In this document: one piece after another, positions 32,689-40,866 of the stretch
Position numbering within the stretch: the first letter of the stretch is position 1
How the letters are laid out: every line of letters begins with the position of its first letter
Origin: G958295645 sp965242735
GTDB taxonomy: Bacteria; Gemmatimonadota; Gemmatimonadetes; Longimicrobiales; Gaopeijiaceae
Assembly (NCBI GenBank): GCA_965242735.1
Contig: OZ251497.1
Coordinates: 2,046,001-2,110,000, forward strand
Length of the DNA stretch: 64,000 nt
Reading direction: 5' to 3'
Notes under the pieces: model-generated
Told to the model about the DNA's origin: nothing
What the model saw: only the letters and a program-made list of their open reading frames with translations
Database searches by the model: none
Program-made: the position numbers and the translations under genes

Positions 32689-34044
32689 TCAGTGCCGCCG
32701 CAATCCGTGCCGCTCCATCTTCCTGTAGAGGCTCGAGCGTTGCAGCCCGATTCGGCGGGCGGTCTCGGCGACGTTGCCGCCCTGCTCGCCCAGCTTGGCG
32801 GCGATGAACGCCCGCTCGGCCGCCGTCGCGAAGTCCCGCAGCGACTCCAGCGCCAAGAGAGGCGCGAGACCGTCGGCGCTGCTTCGCGCGGACTCGAGCT
32901 GTCCGACGTCGCTCTTGTCCACCGTCGGTCCCGTGCACAGGATGAGCAGCCGCTCGACGGTGTTCTTGAGCTCTCGGACGTTGCCGGGCCATTGCAGGCT
33001 CGCCAGCGCGTCGATCGCCTCCGGACTGAATTCCTTGGCCTGCACGGCGCAGGCGTGGGTCACGCGGTCGGCGAAGTGCGCCACCAACATGGGGATGTCC
33101 TCGCGGCGGTCCCTGAGCGCCGGCACGCGGATCGGCACCACGTTGAGGCGATAGAAGAGGTCTTCCCGGAAATCCCCGGCCGCGACGGAATCCTCCAGCA
33201 CCTTGTTCGTCGCCGCCACGACCCGAACGTCCACTTCGGTCGCGCGGGCCCCTCCGACGGGCATGACGCGCCCCTCCTCCAAGGAGCGCAGCACCTTCGC
33301 CTGCGCGGGCAACGCCATGTCTCCCACCTCGTCCAAGAACAGCGTCCCGCCCTGCGCCTGCTCGAACTTGCCGGTGCGGTCGGCGACCGCGCCGGTGAAC
33401 GCGCCCTTCACGTGCCCGAACAGCTCCGACTCGATCAGCTCGGCCGGGATCGCCGCGCAGTTGACCTCCACGAAAGGCCGGCGAGCGCGCGGCGAAAGAC
33501 GATGCAAGGCGCGAGCGACCAGTTCCTTGCCCGTTCCGCTCTCTCCGGTGACCAGGACGCGCGCGGCCGTCGGCGCGACCTTCTCGATCCGCTCGACCAC
33601 GCGGCGAATCGCGGCCGACCCGCCCACGATCTCGTGGCGCACCTCGATCTCCTGCTGCAGGCGCTCCACGCTGTCCGACAGGCCGCGCACCATCAGGGCG
33701 TTGCGCACCGTGACCAGCAGTCGATCGGTGTCCAGCGGCTTCTCCAGGAAGTCGAAGGCGCCCCTGCGCGTGGCTTCGACGGCCGTCCCGATGGTGCCAT
33801 GGCCGGAGATCATGACGACGAGCGCCGCCGGATCGTCCTCGCGAATCCGGGCCAGCACGTCCAAGCCGTCCATGCCCTGCATCTTCACGTCCAGAAACAC
33901 GAGATCGGGCTCGATGTCCGGATAGTCCACCAGCGCCGCCGGACCGTTGGGCGCCAAGCGCACGTCGTGTCCTTCGTACTCGAAGACGCGCTTGAGCGCC
34001 CGGCAAACGGATTCCTCGTCGTCTACGATGAGGATTTTCGCCAT
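32689..34044 (-). CDS. Sigma-54-dependent response regulator, NtrC family
   Basis: 451 residues: receiver domain (about 1-120, phospho-acceptor Asp52 in VFLDVKM), sigma-54 AAA+ domain with Walker A GESGTGKE (near 166) and the sigma-54 contact loop GAFTGA (near 215), and a Fis-type helix-turn-helix at the end (NVAETARRIGLQRSSLYRKM). It activates sigma-54 promoters after phosphorylation. No kinase is adjacent; the NtrY-like giant kinase at 40.8-45.0 kb is the natural candidate partner, but that is inference. The gene ends shortly before the sigma-70 gene. Confidence 0.94.
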   Translation of the reverse strand: MAKILIVDDEESVCRALKRVFEYEGHDVRLAPNGPAALVDYPDIEPDLVFLDVKMQGMDGLDVLARIREDDPAALVVMISGHGTIGTAVEATRRGAFDFLEKPLDTDRLLVTVRNALMVRGLSDSVERLQQEIEVRHEIVGGSAAIRRVVERIEKVAPTAARVLVTGESGTGKELVARALHRLSPRARRPFVEVNCAAIPAELIESELFGHVKGAFTGAVADRTGKFEQAQGGTLFLDEVGDMALPAQAKVLRSLEEGRVMPVGGARATEVDVRVVAATNKVLEDSVAAGDFREDLFYRLNVVPIRVPALRDRREDIPMLVAHFADRVTHACAVQAKEFSPEAIDALASLQWPGNVRELKNTVERLLILCTGPTVDKSDVGQLESARSSADGLAPLLALESLRDFATAAERAFIAAKLGEQGGNVAETARRIGLQRSSLYRKMERHGLRRH

Positions 34045-34074
34045 GGACGATCTCGGTGCGCCGGGAGCGCGGGC

Positions 34075-34716
34075 TCAGCGGCGCGCGAGCACGAGCGCTC
34101 CGTCCTCGACTTGCACGCTGCCGAGCGCCGCCGGGACCAGCACGACGACGGAGTTGGGGGGCAGGCCCGGAGCGCTGCGCCGGTCGATGGCCTCCAAGAT
34201 CAGCGGCACGAACCTGTCCGGCAGCGGCAACGGCACGCCCACGACCTTGATGCGGTCGATCAGGAACATCGCCCTTCCGCCCTCCACGATCTCCAGCCCT
34301 CCTTCGATTTCGACGCCGACCGTGTCGGCCACGACGCCCAGGACGGGAGCGAGCAGTCCGGGCAAGGCCCGAATCCTCGCCGGTTCCGAAGAGAGACGGA
34401 TGTCCACCACGTCCTGGCGCAGGAAGACGCGCACGTTGCTCACCCCGGCGGGCAAGGCGTGGTCGTAGGTGTAGCGGACGAGCGCCGTCACCTCGGTCTC
34501 GGTGAGCCGCAGCTGCGCCTCCCCCTCGCCCTGCAGGAACCGAACCAGCCGCGCCTCCGCCGCGCGCGCCACGGCCGGAGTGGCCGCGTCCTCCTCCGCG
34601 GCGACCTCCTCGTCCCCGCCCGAGTACCATCGCCAGCCGAACCAGCCGCCGACCGCCAGGACGCCGGCGACGAGCGCGACGGCCAACCCGTTGGATCTCC
34701 TCTTCGACCTGGGCAT
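34075..34716 (-). CDS. Membrane-anchored protein of unknown function
   Basis: 213 residues. A basic N-terminus (MPRSKRRSNG) leads into one membrane helix (about 10-32); a Glu/Ala-rich linker and an extracytoplasmic domain (about 60-213) follow, rich in Val/Leu strands with regular LTE/ALV/IDR patterns. I recognise no family. The ATG at 34716 has GGAGA a few bases upstream; the ATG at 34728 lacks one. It is 30 bases upstream of the NtrC-like regulator on the same strand, so the two may be co-transcribed. Confidence 0.65.
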   Translation of the reverse strand: MPRSKRRSNGLAVALVAGVLAVGGWFGWRWYSGGDEEVAAEEDAATPAVARAAEARLVRFLQGEGEAQLRLTETEVTALVRYTYDHALPAGVSNVRVFLRQDVVDIRLSSEPARIRALPGLLAPVLGVVADTVGVEIEGGLEIVEGGRAMFLIDRIKVVGVPLPLPDRFVPLILEAIDRRSAPGLPPNSVVVLVPAALGSVQVEDGALVLARR

Positions 34717-34794
34717 TGATCTCTCCATGGTCTGGTTTCAGGCGCCGGCCGCGCCGGCCCGCGCGGACGCGCGCCCCGCTCGCGCGAAGTTCGT

Positions 34795-35955
34795 TCAGCC
34801 GACCGCCACCGCCACGGGCCGGCACGCGGCGTCCACGGCGGTCACCGCGGCCTCCACGTCCGCGGCGGTCGACGCCCAGCCCAAGGAAAAACGTACCGCG
34901 CCGTGCTCGCTCGTGCCAAGGACCCTGTGCGCTTCCGGAGCGCAGTGGAGACCGGAGCGCGTCTGCACGCGGTGGTCGCGGTCCAGTCGCCCGGCCAACG
35001 CGGACGGACTCAAGCGGTCGCTCGCAACGGTCACGACCGGCACGCCGTCGGCGCCCGGCGGAGACACCACGCGCACGGCGCGCAACGCCGACAGGCCCTC
35101 GCGAAGGCTGGCCTTGAGCGCCATCTCGCGCCCGTGCAGGCGGCCGATTCCCTGTTCCGCCAGAAACTGGCAGCCGGCAAGCAGGCCCGCCAAGCCCGGC
35201 GCATTGCCGGTCCCCGCCTCCAGCCGGTCCGGCATCGCGCTGGGCATCCGCCGCAGCTCGGACTGTCCCCCGGTGCCGCCGCGCAGAAGCGGGTCGACGC
35301 GGACGCCCTCGCGCACCCAGAGCCCGCCGGTGCCCTGAGGGCCGAGCAGCGCCTTGTGGCCGGTAAACGCCACCACGTCGGCCCCGAGGGCCGGCAACGA
35401 CTCCTCCGAATGGCCCGCGGACTGCGCGGCGTCGGCCACCACCACCGCGCCCGCCGCGCGAGCGGCTTGCGCAAGCTGCTCGACGGGCATCTTCGTGCCG
35501 AGCACGTTGGAAGCGGCGTTGACGACCAGGACCCGCGCCCCCGACAGCATCTCCTCCGCCTGCTCCATGTCGACGCCGCCGTCGGGGCGGCCGGAGAGCA
35601 TTCGCACCGTCACGCCGCGGTCTCGGGCGAGGTGATGGGCCGGGCGCAGCACCGCGTTGTGGTCGTACTGCGAGATCACGAGCACGTCCCCTTCCGCCAG
35701 CAGGCCGCACAGCGCCGTGTTGAGGGCGTGCGTGGCGTTCTGCATGAAGGCGATGCGGCCCGGGTCGCCGGGCAGACCCATGACGGACGCAAGCGCACGG
35801 CGGCAGCGGAAGGCGACGCGGGCGGCGTCCGCCGCGCCGGAGTGGCCGCCCCGGCCGGGCGAGCACCCGACCCCTTCCAGGAAAGCGGCCACGGCCTGGG
35901 CCACGACCGGCGGGCGCACGGCGCACGTGGCCGCGTAGTCCAAATAGTGCTTCAA
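34795..35955 (-). CDS. Cysteine desulfurase family protein (class V aminotransferase)
   Basis: 386 residues matching the am_tr_V (EF2568-like) cysteine-desulfurase family: YLDYAATCAVRPP, NATHALNTALCGLL, SQYDHNAVLRP, PLP lysine in FTGHKALLGPQGTGGL, and the late catalytic Cys in TRSGLHCAPEAHRVLGT. It is a second, distinct desulfurase besides that at 20.9 kb. The TTG at 35955 sits directly before KHYLDYAAT; other starts lie far upstream in non-conserved sequence, so the N-terminus is uncertain. No sulfur-acceptor gene is adjacent, so its acceptor is unknown. Confidence 0.85.
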   Translation of the reverse strand: MKHYLDYAATCAVRPPVVAQAVAAFLEGVGCSPGRGGHSGAADAARVAFRCRRALASVMGLPGDPGRIAFMQNATHALNTALCGLLAEGDVLVISQYDHNAVLRPAHHLARDRGVTVRMLSGRPDGGVDMEQAEEMLSGARVLVVNAASNVLGTKMPVEQLAQAARAAGAVVVADAAQSAGHSEESLPALGADVVAFTGHKALLGPQGTGGLWVREGVRVDPLLRGGTGGQSELRRMPSAMPDRLEAGTGNAPGLAGLLAGCQFLAEQGIGRLHGREMALKASLREGLSALRAVRVVSPPGADGVPVVTVASDRLSPSALAGRLDRDHRVQTRSGLHCAPEAHRVLGTSEHGAVRFSLGWASTAADVEAAVTAVDAACRPVAVAVG

Positions 35956-36162
35956 GCCGATGCTCGCTTCCTGGAACCCGTGCGCCGGCCGCGCAACGCG
36001 GCGGCGCGGCGCCTTTGCATGCGTGCCAGAGTAAGCCGAGCCGCCCCCGCGCGACAAGGCCTGCGTCGCGGCGGCTCCGGCGTGCAGGCCCAGGTCCGGC
36101 CCCAGGCGCAGGCGCGGCCCCAGGCGCACGAACGCGGGCGCGGCGCGGCTCCGCGGGACGGA
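35956..36162. other. GC-rich gap with short tandem repeats
   Basis: About 200 bases between comM and the desulfurase gene. Between roughly 36085 and 36130 the unit GGCCCCAGGCGCA recurs with small changes about 20-23 bases apart. No terminator with a T-run and no gene were seen. Confidence 0.5.
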
Positions 36163-37689
36163 TCATGCCGGCATCCCCCGTCTGGAGCGCGGCACGCCGG
36201 CACGCAGCTGCAGAGCCTCGGCGACGTGACCGCCGCCGATGCGGTCCGCTTGGGCCAGATCGGCGATCGTGCGGGCCACGCGCAAGGTGCGATGGACCGC
36301 GCGCGCGGACAGTCCCATCCGCTCGATCCCGCTCTTCAGCAGACCGGCGCCGCGGTCGGACAACCGGCACCGGCGCACGACGTCTCGCGACGGAATGCCG
36401 GCGTTGAGCATGGCGGCGTCGCCGAAGCGGGCCGACTGCCGCGCCCGGGCTTCCTTGGCCGCGTCGCGGGCTCCGGCGGTGTCCAGACCCGCCTCGCCCT
36501 GCGTCCCGGTCAGCTCGTGCCACGACGCCGGCTCGACGCGCACCTGCAGGTCCAGCCGGTCCAGCAACGGGCCGGACAAGCGCGCGCGGTAGCGCTCGAT
36601 GTCGCGGTCGTGGCACACGCAGTCGTCGCCGCCCAGCCCGCAGGGACACGGATTCATCGCGGCCACCAGCTGGAAGCGGGCAGGAAAGGCGACCGTGCGC
36701 CGGACGCGGGCGATGCGCACGACCCCGGACTCGACCGGCTGGCGCAACGTCTCGAGCACGCGCCGACTGAACTCGGGCAGCTCGTCCAAGAAGAGCACGC
36801 CCAAGTGGGCGAGGCTGATCTCGCCGGGGCGAGGCGGATTGCCGCCGCCGATCAGGCCGCCCGAGGAAATCGTGTGGTGAGGAGCTCGGAAAGGCCGTTG
36901 CGTCTTCACCGGGTCCGACGGATCCAGCAGGCCCGCGACGGAATGCACGCGCGTGACCTCGAGCGACTCCCGCTCGGCGAGCGGCGGAAGCAGACCGGGG
37001 AGACGCTTGGCCAACATGGTCTTTCCGGCCCCCGGAGGTCCGGACATCAGCAGGCTGTGTCCTCCGGACGCGGCGACCAGCAGCGCGCGCTTGCCCAGCC
37101 GCTGCCCCCGCACGTCGCGGAGGTCCGGATGCGCGGGCCGGCTGGGAGCGGCCGGAGGAGGCGCAGGCCAGCTCGCCTGCCGACGCCGCAAGCCCGCCGC
37201 CAGTTCCCCGAGCGCCGCGACCCCGGCGACCTCGAGGCCCGGCACCGCGCCCGCCTCGCGCGCATTGGCGAGCGGCACGAACAGGCGGCGCGCCCCGGCC
37301 GCCCGGCAGCTCATGGCCAGCGCGATGACGCCGCGCACGGGCCGCACCGACCCGTCCAGGCCCAGTTCTCCCACGAAGCCGGACCCTTCCAGCGCGCGGG
37401 CCGGAATGCGCTCCAACGCCGCCAGGAGGCCCACGGCGATGGGGAGATCGAAGCCCGATCCCGACTTGGGCAGGTCGGCGGGCGCCAAGTTGACCGTCAC
37501 GCGGCGGGGCGGCAGCGCCATGCCGGCTTGGGCGAGCGCCGCGAACACGCGCTCCTTTCCTTCGCGAACGGCGCCGGCGGGCAGACCCACGACGGTGAAC
37601 ACCGGCAGGCCCTTCTGCACCTTGACTTCGACGGTCACGGGCAGTCCCTCGACCCCGTGCACCCAATAAGACTGAACGACCGCCAGCAC
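36163..37689 (-). CDS. comM: YifB/ComM family Mg-chelatase-like AAA+ ATPase
   Basis: 508 residues. The N-terminal Lon-protease-like (ChlI) domain starts with WVHGVEGLPVTVEVKVQKGL. The AAA+ domain has Walker A GPPGAGKTML (near 225), Walker B LFLDELPEF, and the Mg-chelatase features FRAPHHTISSGGLIGGG and MNPCPCGLGG; the Cys-rich strip (CPCG...DCVCHD) is present. ComM is a hexameric helicase aiding branch migration in natural transformation. The GTG at 37689 has GGAGG 6 bases upstream. It is divergent from the transhydrogenase genes. Confidence 0.93.
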   Translation of the reverse strand: MLAVVQSYWVHGVEGLPVTVEVKVQKGLPVFTVVGLPAGAVREGKERVFAALAQAGMALPPRRVTVNLAPADLPKSGSGFDLPIAVGLLAALERIPARALEGSGFVGELGLDGSVRPVRGVIALAMSCRAAGARRLFVPLANAREAGAVPGLEVAGVAALGELAAGLRRRQASWPAPPPAAPSRPAHPDLRDVRGQRLGKRALLVAASGGHSLLMSGPPGAGKTMLAKRLPGLLPPLAERESLEVTRVHSVAGLLDPSDPVKTQRPFRAPHHTISSGGLIGGGNPPRPGEISLAHLGVLFLDELPEFSRRVLETLRQPVESGVVRIARVRRTVAFPARFQLVAAMNPCPCGLGGDDCVCHDRDIERYRARLSGPLLDRLDLQVRVEPASWHELTGTQGEAGLDTAGARDAAKEARARQSARFGDAAMLNAGIPSRDVVRRCRLSDRGAGLLKSGIERMGLSARAVHRTLRVARTIADLAQADRIGGGHVAEALQLRAGVPRSRRGMPA

Positions 37690-37897
37690 CTCTCGCCTCC
37701 GGGTTCGGTTGCAAAGACGGAAGCGTAAGCCATTGGGCGGGACACGCGAATGGCTGGATGGGACGGCTTTCGCTCCCCGCTTCGTCCAAGGCCTTGGCCG
37801 GCACCTCCCGGCGGCCGGTCGTTCGCCCGACGGGCTGTTGCGCGGTCGGGCGCGGCCCCGTCCAACGCCCCGGCTGGCGCCTCTCGGGCGCGCGTGC

Positions 37898-37903
37898 CAT
37901 AAT
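37898..37903 (+). promoter_or_regulatory. Putative -10 box of the transhydrogenase operon
   Basis: CATAAT ends 8 bases before the ATG at 37912; the transcript would begin at or within 1-2 bases of the start codon. GAGG at 37904-37907 could act as a weak ribosome-binding site if transcription starts earlier. Confidence 0.45.
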
Positions 37904-37911
37904 GAGGCATC

Positions 37912-39075
37912 ATGAGAATCGCGGTCATGGCGGAGACGCAGCCCGGAGAACGCAGGGTCGCCCTGGCGCCCGGCGCGGCGCGCTGGTACGGAGATCTGCG
38001 CTCCGGTCTCCGCATCGAAGCGGGCGCGGGCGAGGCGTCGTCGTTCGCGGACGCGGACTACGAGGCGGCCGGGGTCGAGGTGCGCCCGGACCGGGCCAGC
38101 CTGCTGGCGGACGCCGACGTGGTCCTCAAGGTGCAGCCGCCGTCCCCGGAGGAGATCGAGTCCATTCCGCGAGGGGCGTGCTTGGTCAGTCACTGGGGGC
38201 CCGGAGACGCGAGCGAGCTGGCGCGCGCCCTGGCCTCGCGCGGCGTGACGGCCTTCGCCGTCGAGCGCATTCCGCGCATCACGCGCGCGCAGAAGATGGA
38301 CGTGCTGTCCTCGCAGGCGACCGTGGCCGGGTACATGGCCGTGGTCCTGGGCGCCGGCGCCATGCTCCGCTTCCTGCCGATGCTCACGACGGCGGCAGGC
38401 ACGATCCGGCCGGCCAAGGCGCTGGTGCTCGGCGCGGGCGTGGCCGGCCTGCAGGCCATCGCCACCGCCCGCCGCCTGGGCGCGGTGGTCTCGGCGTTCG
38501 ACGTTCGGCCCGCCGTCAAGGAGCAGGTCGAGAGCCTCGGCGCCAAGTTCCTGGACGCCGAGCTGGACCAGAGCGCCGAAGACGAGGGCGGCTACGCCAA
38601 GGCGCTCTCGCAGGAGCAGCACGAACGCGAGCTGGCCTTGATCGCCGCCCACCTCCCCGACGCGGACCTGGTCGTCGCCACCGCCCAAATTCCCGGCAAG
38701 CCCGCCCCCCGGCTGATCACCGCGGCGATGGCGGCGTCCATGCGGCCGGGCAGCGTCGTGGTCGACTTGGCCTCCGAGACCGGCGGAAACTGCGAAGCGA
38801 CGCGGCACGGCGAGACGATCACGCACGAGGGCGTCACGGTCATGGGACCGGCCAACCTCCCGTCGCGCTTGGCCTTCCACGCCAGCTCCATGTACGCCCG
38901 CAACTTGGCGGAGTTCGTCGCCCACGTCTTCCCGGACGGCGCCGCGCCCGACTTCGGCGACGAAATCACGCGGGCCACCCGCGCAACGCCCGCCGCCGGA
39001 CCCGACCGGGACGAACCCGGCGACGGCCCGGCTGCCGATGCCCCGCCCGCCGCCCCCGGCGAGGAGACCCGATGA
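37912..39075 (+). CDS. pntA: NAD(P) transhydrogenase subunit alpha, NAD-binding part
   Basis: Domain I of the proton-translocating transhydrogenase (NADH + NADP+ to NAD+ + NADPH, driven by the proton gradient). 387 residues: MRIAVMAETQPGERRVAL at the start, RAQKMDVLSSQATVAGY, the NAD-binding LVLGAGVAGLQAIATARRLG, and ATAQIPGKPAPRLIT. The Pro/Ala/Asp-rich end is a linker. The stop overlaps the next gene (ATGA). This is the three-gene (alpha1, alpha2, beta) arrangement. Confidence 0.95.
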   Translation: MRIAVMAETQPGERRVALAPGAARWYGDLRSGLRIEAGAGEASSFADADYEAAGVEVRPDRASLLADADVVLKVQPPSPEEIESIPRGACLVSHWGPGDASELARALASRGVTAFAVERIPRITRAQKMDVLSSQATVAGYMAVVLGAGAMLRFLPMLTTAAGTIRPAKALVLGAGVAGLQAIATARRLGAVVSAFDVRPAVKEQVESLGAKFLDAELDQSAEDEGGYAKALSQEQHERELALIAAHLPDADLVVATAQIPGKPAPRLITAAMAASMRPGSVVVDLASETGGNCEATRHGETITHEGVTVMGPANLPSRLAFHASSMYARNLAEFVAHVFPDGAAPDFGDEITRATRATPAAGPDRDEPGDGPAADAPPAAPGEETR

Positions 39076-39350
39076 GCGAATTCATGATCGGCGCCTACGT
39101 CTTCGTGCTCGCCACCTTGGCGGGCAAGGAGGTCATTTCCAAGGTGCCGCCGACGTTGCACACGCCTCTGATGTCCGGCGCGAACGCCATCTCCGGCATC
39201 GCGTTGATCGGCGCGCTGGTGGTGGCCGGATCGGCGACCACGCCGGCGGTGCGCGGGCTGGGCGTCGCGGCCCTCGCGATGGCCACCGTCAACGTGGTCG
39301 GCGGCTTCATGGTGACCGACCGGATGCTGCGCATGTTCAAGAAGGACTAG
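39072..39350 (+). CDS. pntAB: NAD(P) transhydrogenase subunit alpha-2 (membrane)
   Basis: 92-residue membrane subunit with three hydrophobic helices (about 5-25, 35-60, 62-85); GKEVISKVPPTLHTPLMSGANAISG is the hallmark, split here between the first two helices. It forms part of the proton channel together with PntB. It starts in ATGA overlap with alpha-1 and ends 5 bases before pntB. Confidence 0.94.
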   Translation: MSEFMIGAYVFVLATLAGKEVISKVPPTLHTPLMSGANAISGIALIGALVVAGSATTPAVRGLGVAALAMATVNVVGGFMVTDRMLRMFKKD

Positions 39351-39355
39351 GCGCC

Positions 39356-40744
39356 ATGGACTGGACGGCCGTCGGCCACCTGGCCCTGCTGCTCTCCGCG
39401 TTCCTGTTCGTCTCGGGCGTCAAGCTGCTCTCGTCTCCGGCGACGGCGCGGGCCGGCAACGCGCGCGCCGCGCTGGCGATGCTGGTCGCGGCGGCCGTCA
39501 CGTTGCTGGAAAATCAGGTGCTCGACTGGACCTTGGTGGGGGGCGCCGTGATCGCGGGCGGGCTGGCCGGGGCCTTCCTCGCGCGCGCCATCAAGATGAC
39601 GGCGATGCCGCAGCTGGTGGCGGTCTTCAACGGGTTCGGGGGCGGCGCGTCCGCGGCGGTGGCGGGCGCGGAGTTCTTGCGGCAGGGCGGGGACGCCGCG
39701 GCCCTCGGTCCGGCGGCGGCCACGACGATCGTTCTCGGCACGATCATCGGCGCCGTGACCCTCTCGGGAAGCTTTCTCGCGTTCGGAAAGCTGCAGGGCG
39801 TCGTCACCGGCAGCCCGATCACGTATCCCCTGCAGAAGACGGCCAACGCGATCCTCTTCGCAGGCGTTCTCGCGGCCGGCGTCGCGTTCGTCGCCGGGGA
39901 CCCGGCGCCGCAGACGTACTTCGCGCTGGCGGCCGCGGCCCTCGTCCTGGGAGTCCTGCTGGTGGCCCCCATCGGCGGGGCCGACATGCCCGTCGTGGTG
40001 TCGCTGCTCAATTCCTATTCGGGACTGGCCGCCGCCGCGACGGGCTTCGTCCTGGGCAACATGATCCTGATCATCGCCGGCGCGCTGGTCGGCGCTTCCG
40101 GGCTGATCCTGACCCGGCTCATGTGCAAGGCGATGAACCGCTCGCTGGCCAACGTGGCGTTCGGCGCCTTCGGCACGGAGGGCGCCGGGGCCGGCCGGGT
40201 GGGCGCGGGGCCCCGTCCCGTGCGGGACGTGGACGCCGAGCAGGCGGCCATGACGCTCGCCTACGCGGGTTCGGTGATGGTCGTGCCCGGCTACGGCTTG
40301 GCCGTCGCCCAGGCCCAGCACGAACTCAAGAAGGTCTGCGACCTGCTCGGCGAGCGCGGCGTGACCGTGCGCTTCGCCGTCCATCCGGTCGCGGGCCGCA
40401 TGCCGGGGCACATGAACGTGCTGCTGGCCGAGGCCGACGTGTCGTACGACCGGCTGCTGGACCTGGACGAGGCCAACCCCGAGTTCGACGGCGTCGACGT
40501 GGCGCTGGTCGTCGGCGCGAACGACGTCGTCAACCCTGCCGCCCGCGACCCGCAGTCGGCCATCGCCGGAATGCCCATACTGGACGTGGACCGGGCGCGG
40601 ACGGTCATCGTCATGAAGCGCTCGCTGAGCGCGGGCTTCGCCGGTCTCGACAACGAGTTGTTCTACATGGACAACACGATGATGTACTTCGGCGACGCGA
40701 AGCAGGCCATGTCGGACTTGGCGAGGGAAATTCGGGACGCCTGA
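39356..40744 (+). CDS. pntB: NAD(P) transhydrogenase subunit beta
   Basis: 462 residues: about eight to nine membrane helices (residues 1-265, with MPQLVAVFNGFGGGASA and MPVVVSLLNSYSGLAAA) and the NADP-binding domain III (about 280-462, VPGYGLAVAQAQHELK, HPVAGRMPGHMNVLLAEA, GANDVVNPAA, KRSLSAGFAGLDNELFY). It completes the transhydrogenase and supplies NADPH. It is convergent with the giant kinase gene. Confidence 0.96.
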   Translation: MDWTAVGHLALLLSAFLFVSGVKLLSSPATARAGNARAALAMLVAAAVTLLENQVLDWTLVGGAVIAGGLAGAFLARAIKMTAMPQLVAVFNGFGGGASAAVAGAEFLRQGGDAAALGPAAATTIVLGTIIGAVTLSGSFLAFGKLQGVVTGSPITYPLQKTANAILFAGVLAAGVAFVAGDPAPQTYFALAAAALVLGVLLVAPIGGADMPVVVSLLNSYSGLAAAATGFVLGNMILIIAGALVGASGLILTRLMCKAMNRSLANVAFGAFGTEGAGAGRVGAGPRPVRDVDAEQAAMTLAYAGSVMVVPGYGLAVAQAQHELKKVCDLLGERGVTVRFAVHPVAGRMPGHMNVLLAEADVSYDRLLDLDEANPEFDGVDVALVVGANDVVNPAARDPQSAIAGMPILDVDRARTVIVMKRSLSAGFAGLDNELFYMDNTMMYFGDAKQAMSDLAREIRDA

Positions 40745-40782
40745 CCGGCTGCTCGCGGACGCGAAACGCGGACCCGGCCCCA

Positions 40783-40866
40783 GTCATTCCCCGGCGGGCG
40801 CCGCCGCGCGCGGAGGGACCAGGGCTGGAGGCTCGGTCATTCCCCGGCGGGCGGCGCCGCGCGCAT
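40783..40866. repeat. Duplicated 3' end of the giant kinase gene, period 53
   Basis: GTCATTCCCCGGCGGGCG followed by a CGCCGCGCGC stretch occurs at 40783 and 40836. The second copy is the stop and last codons of the kinase gene (minus strand, ending APPAGE); the first repeats this just downstream and also encodes an APAGE-stop in another frame. Confidence 0.75.
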
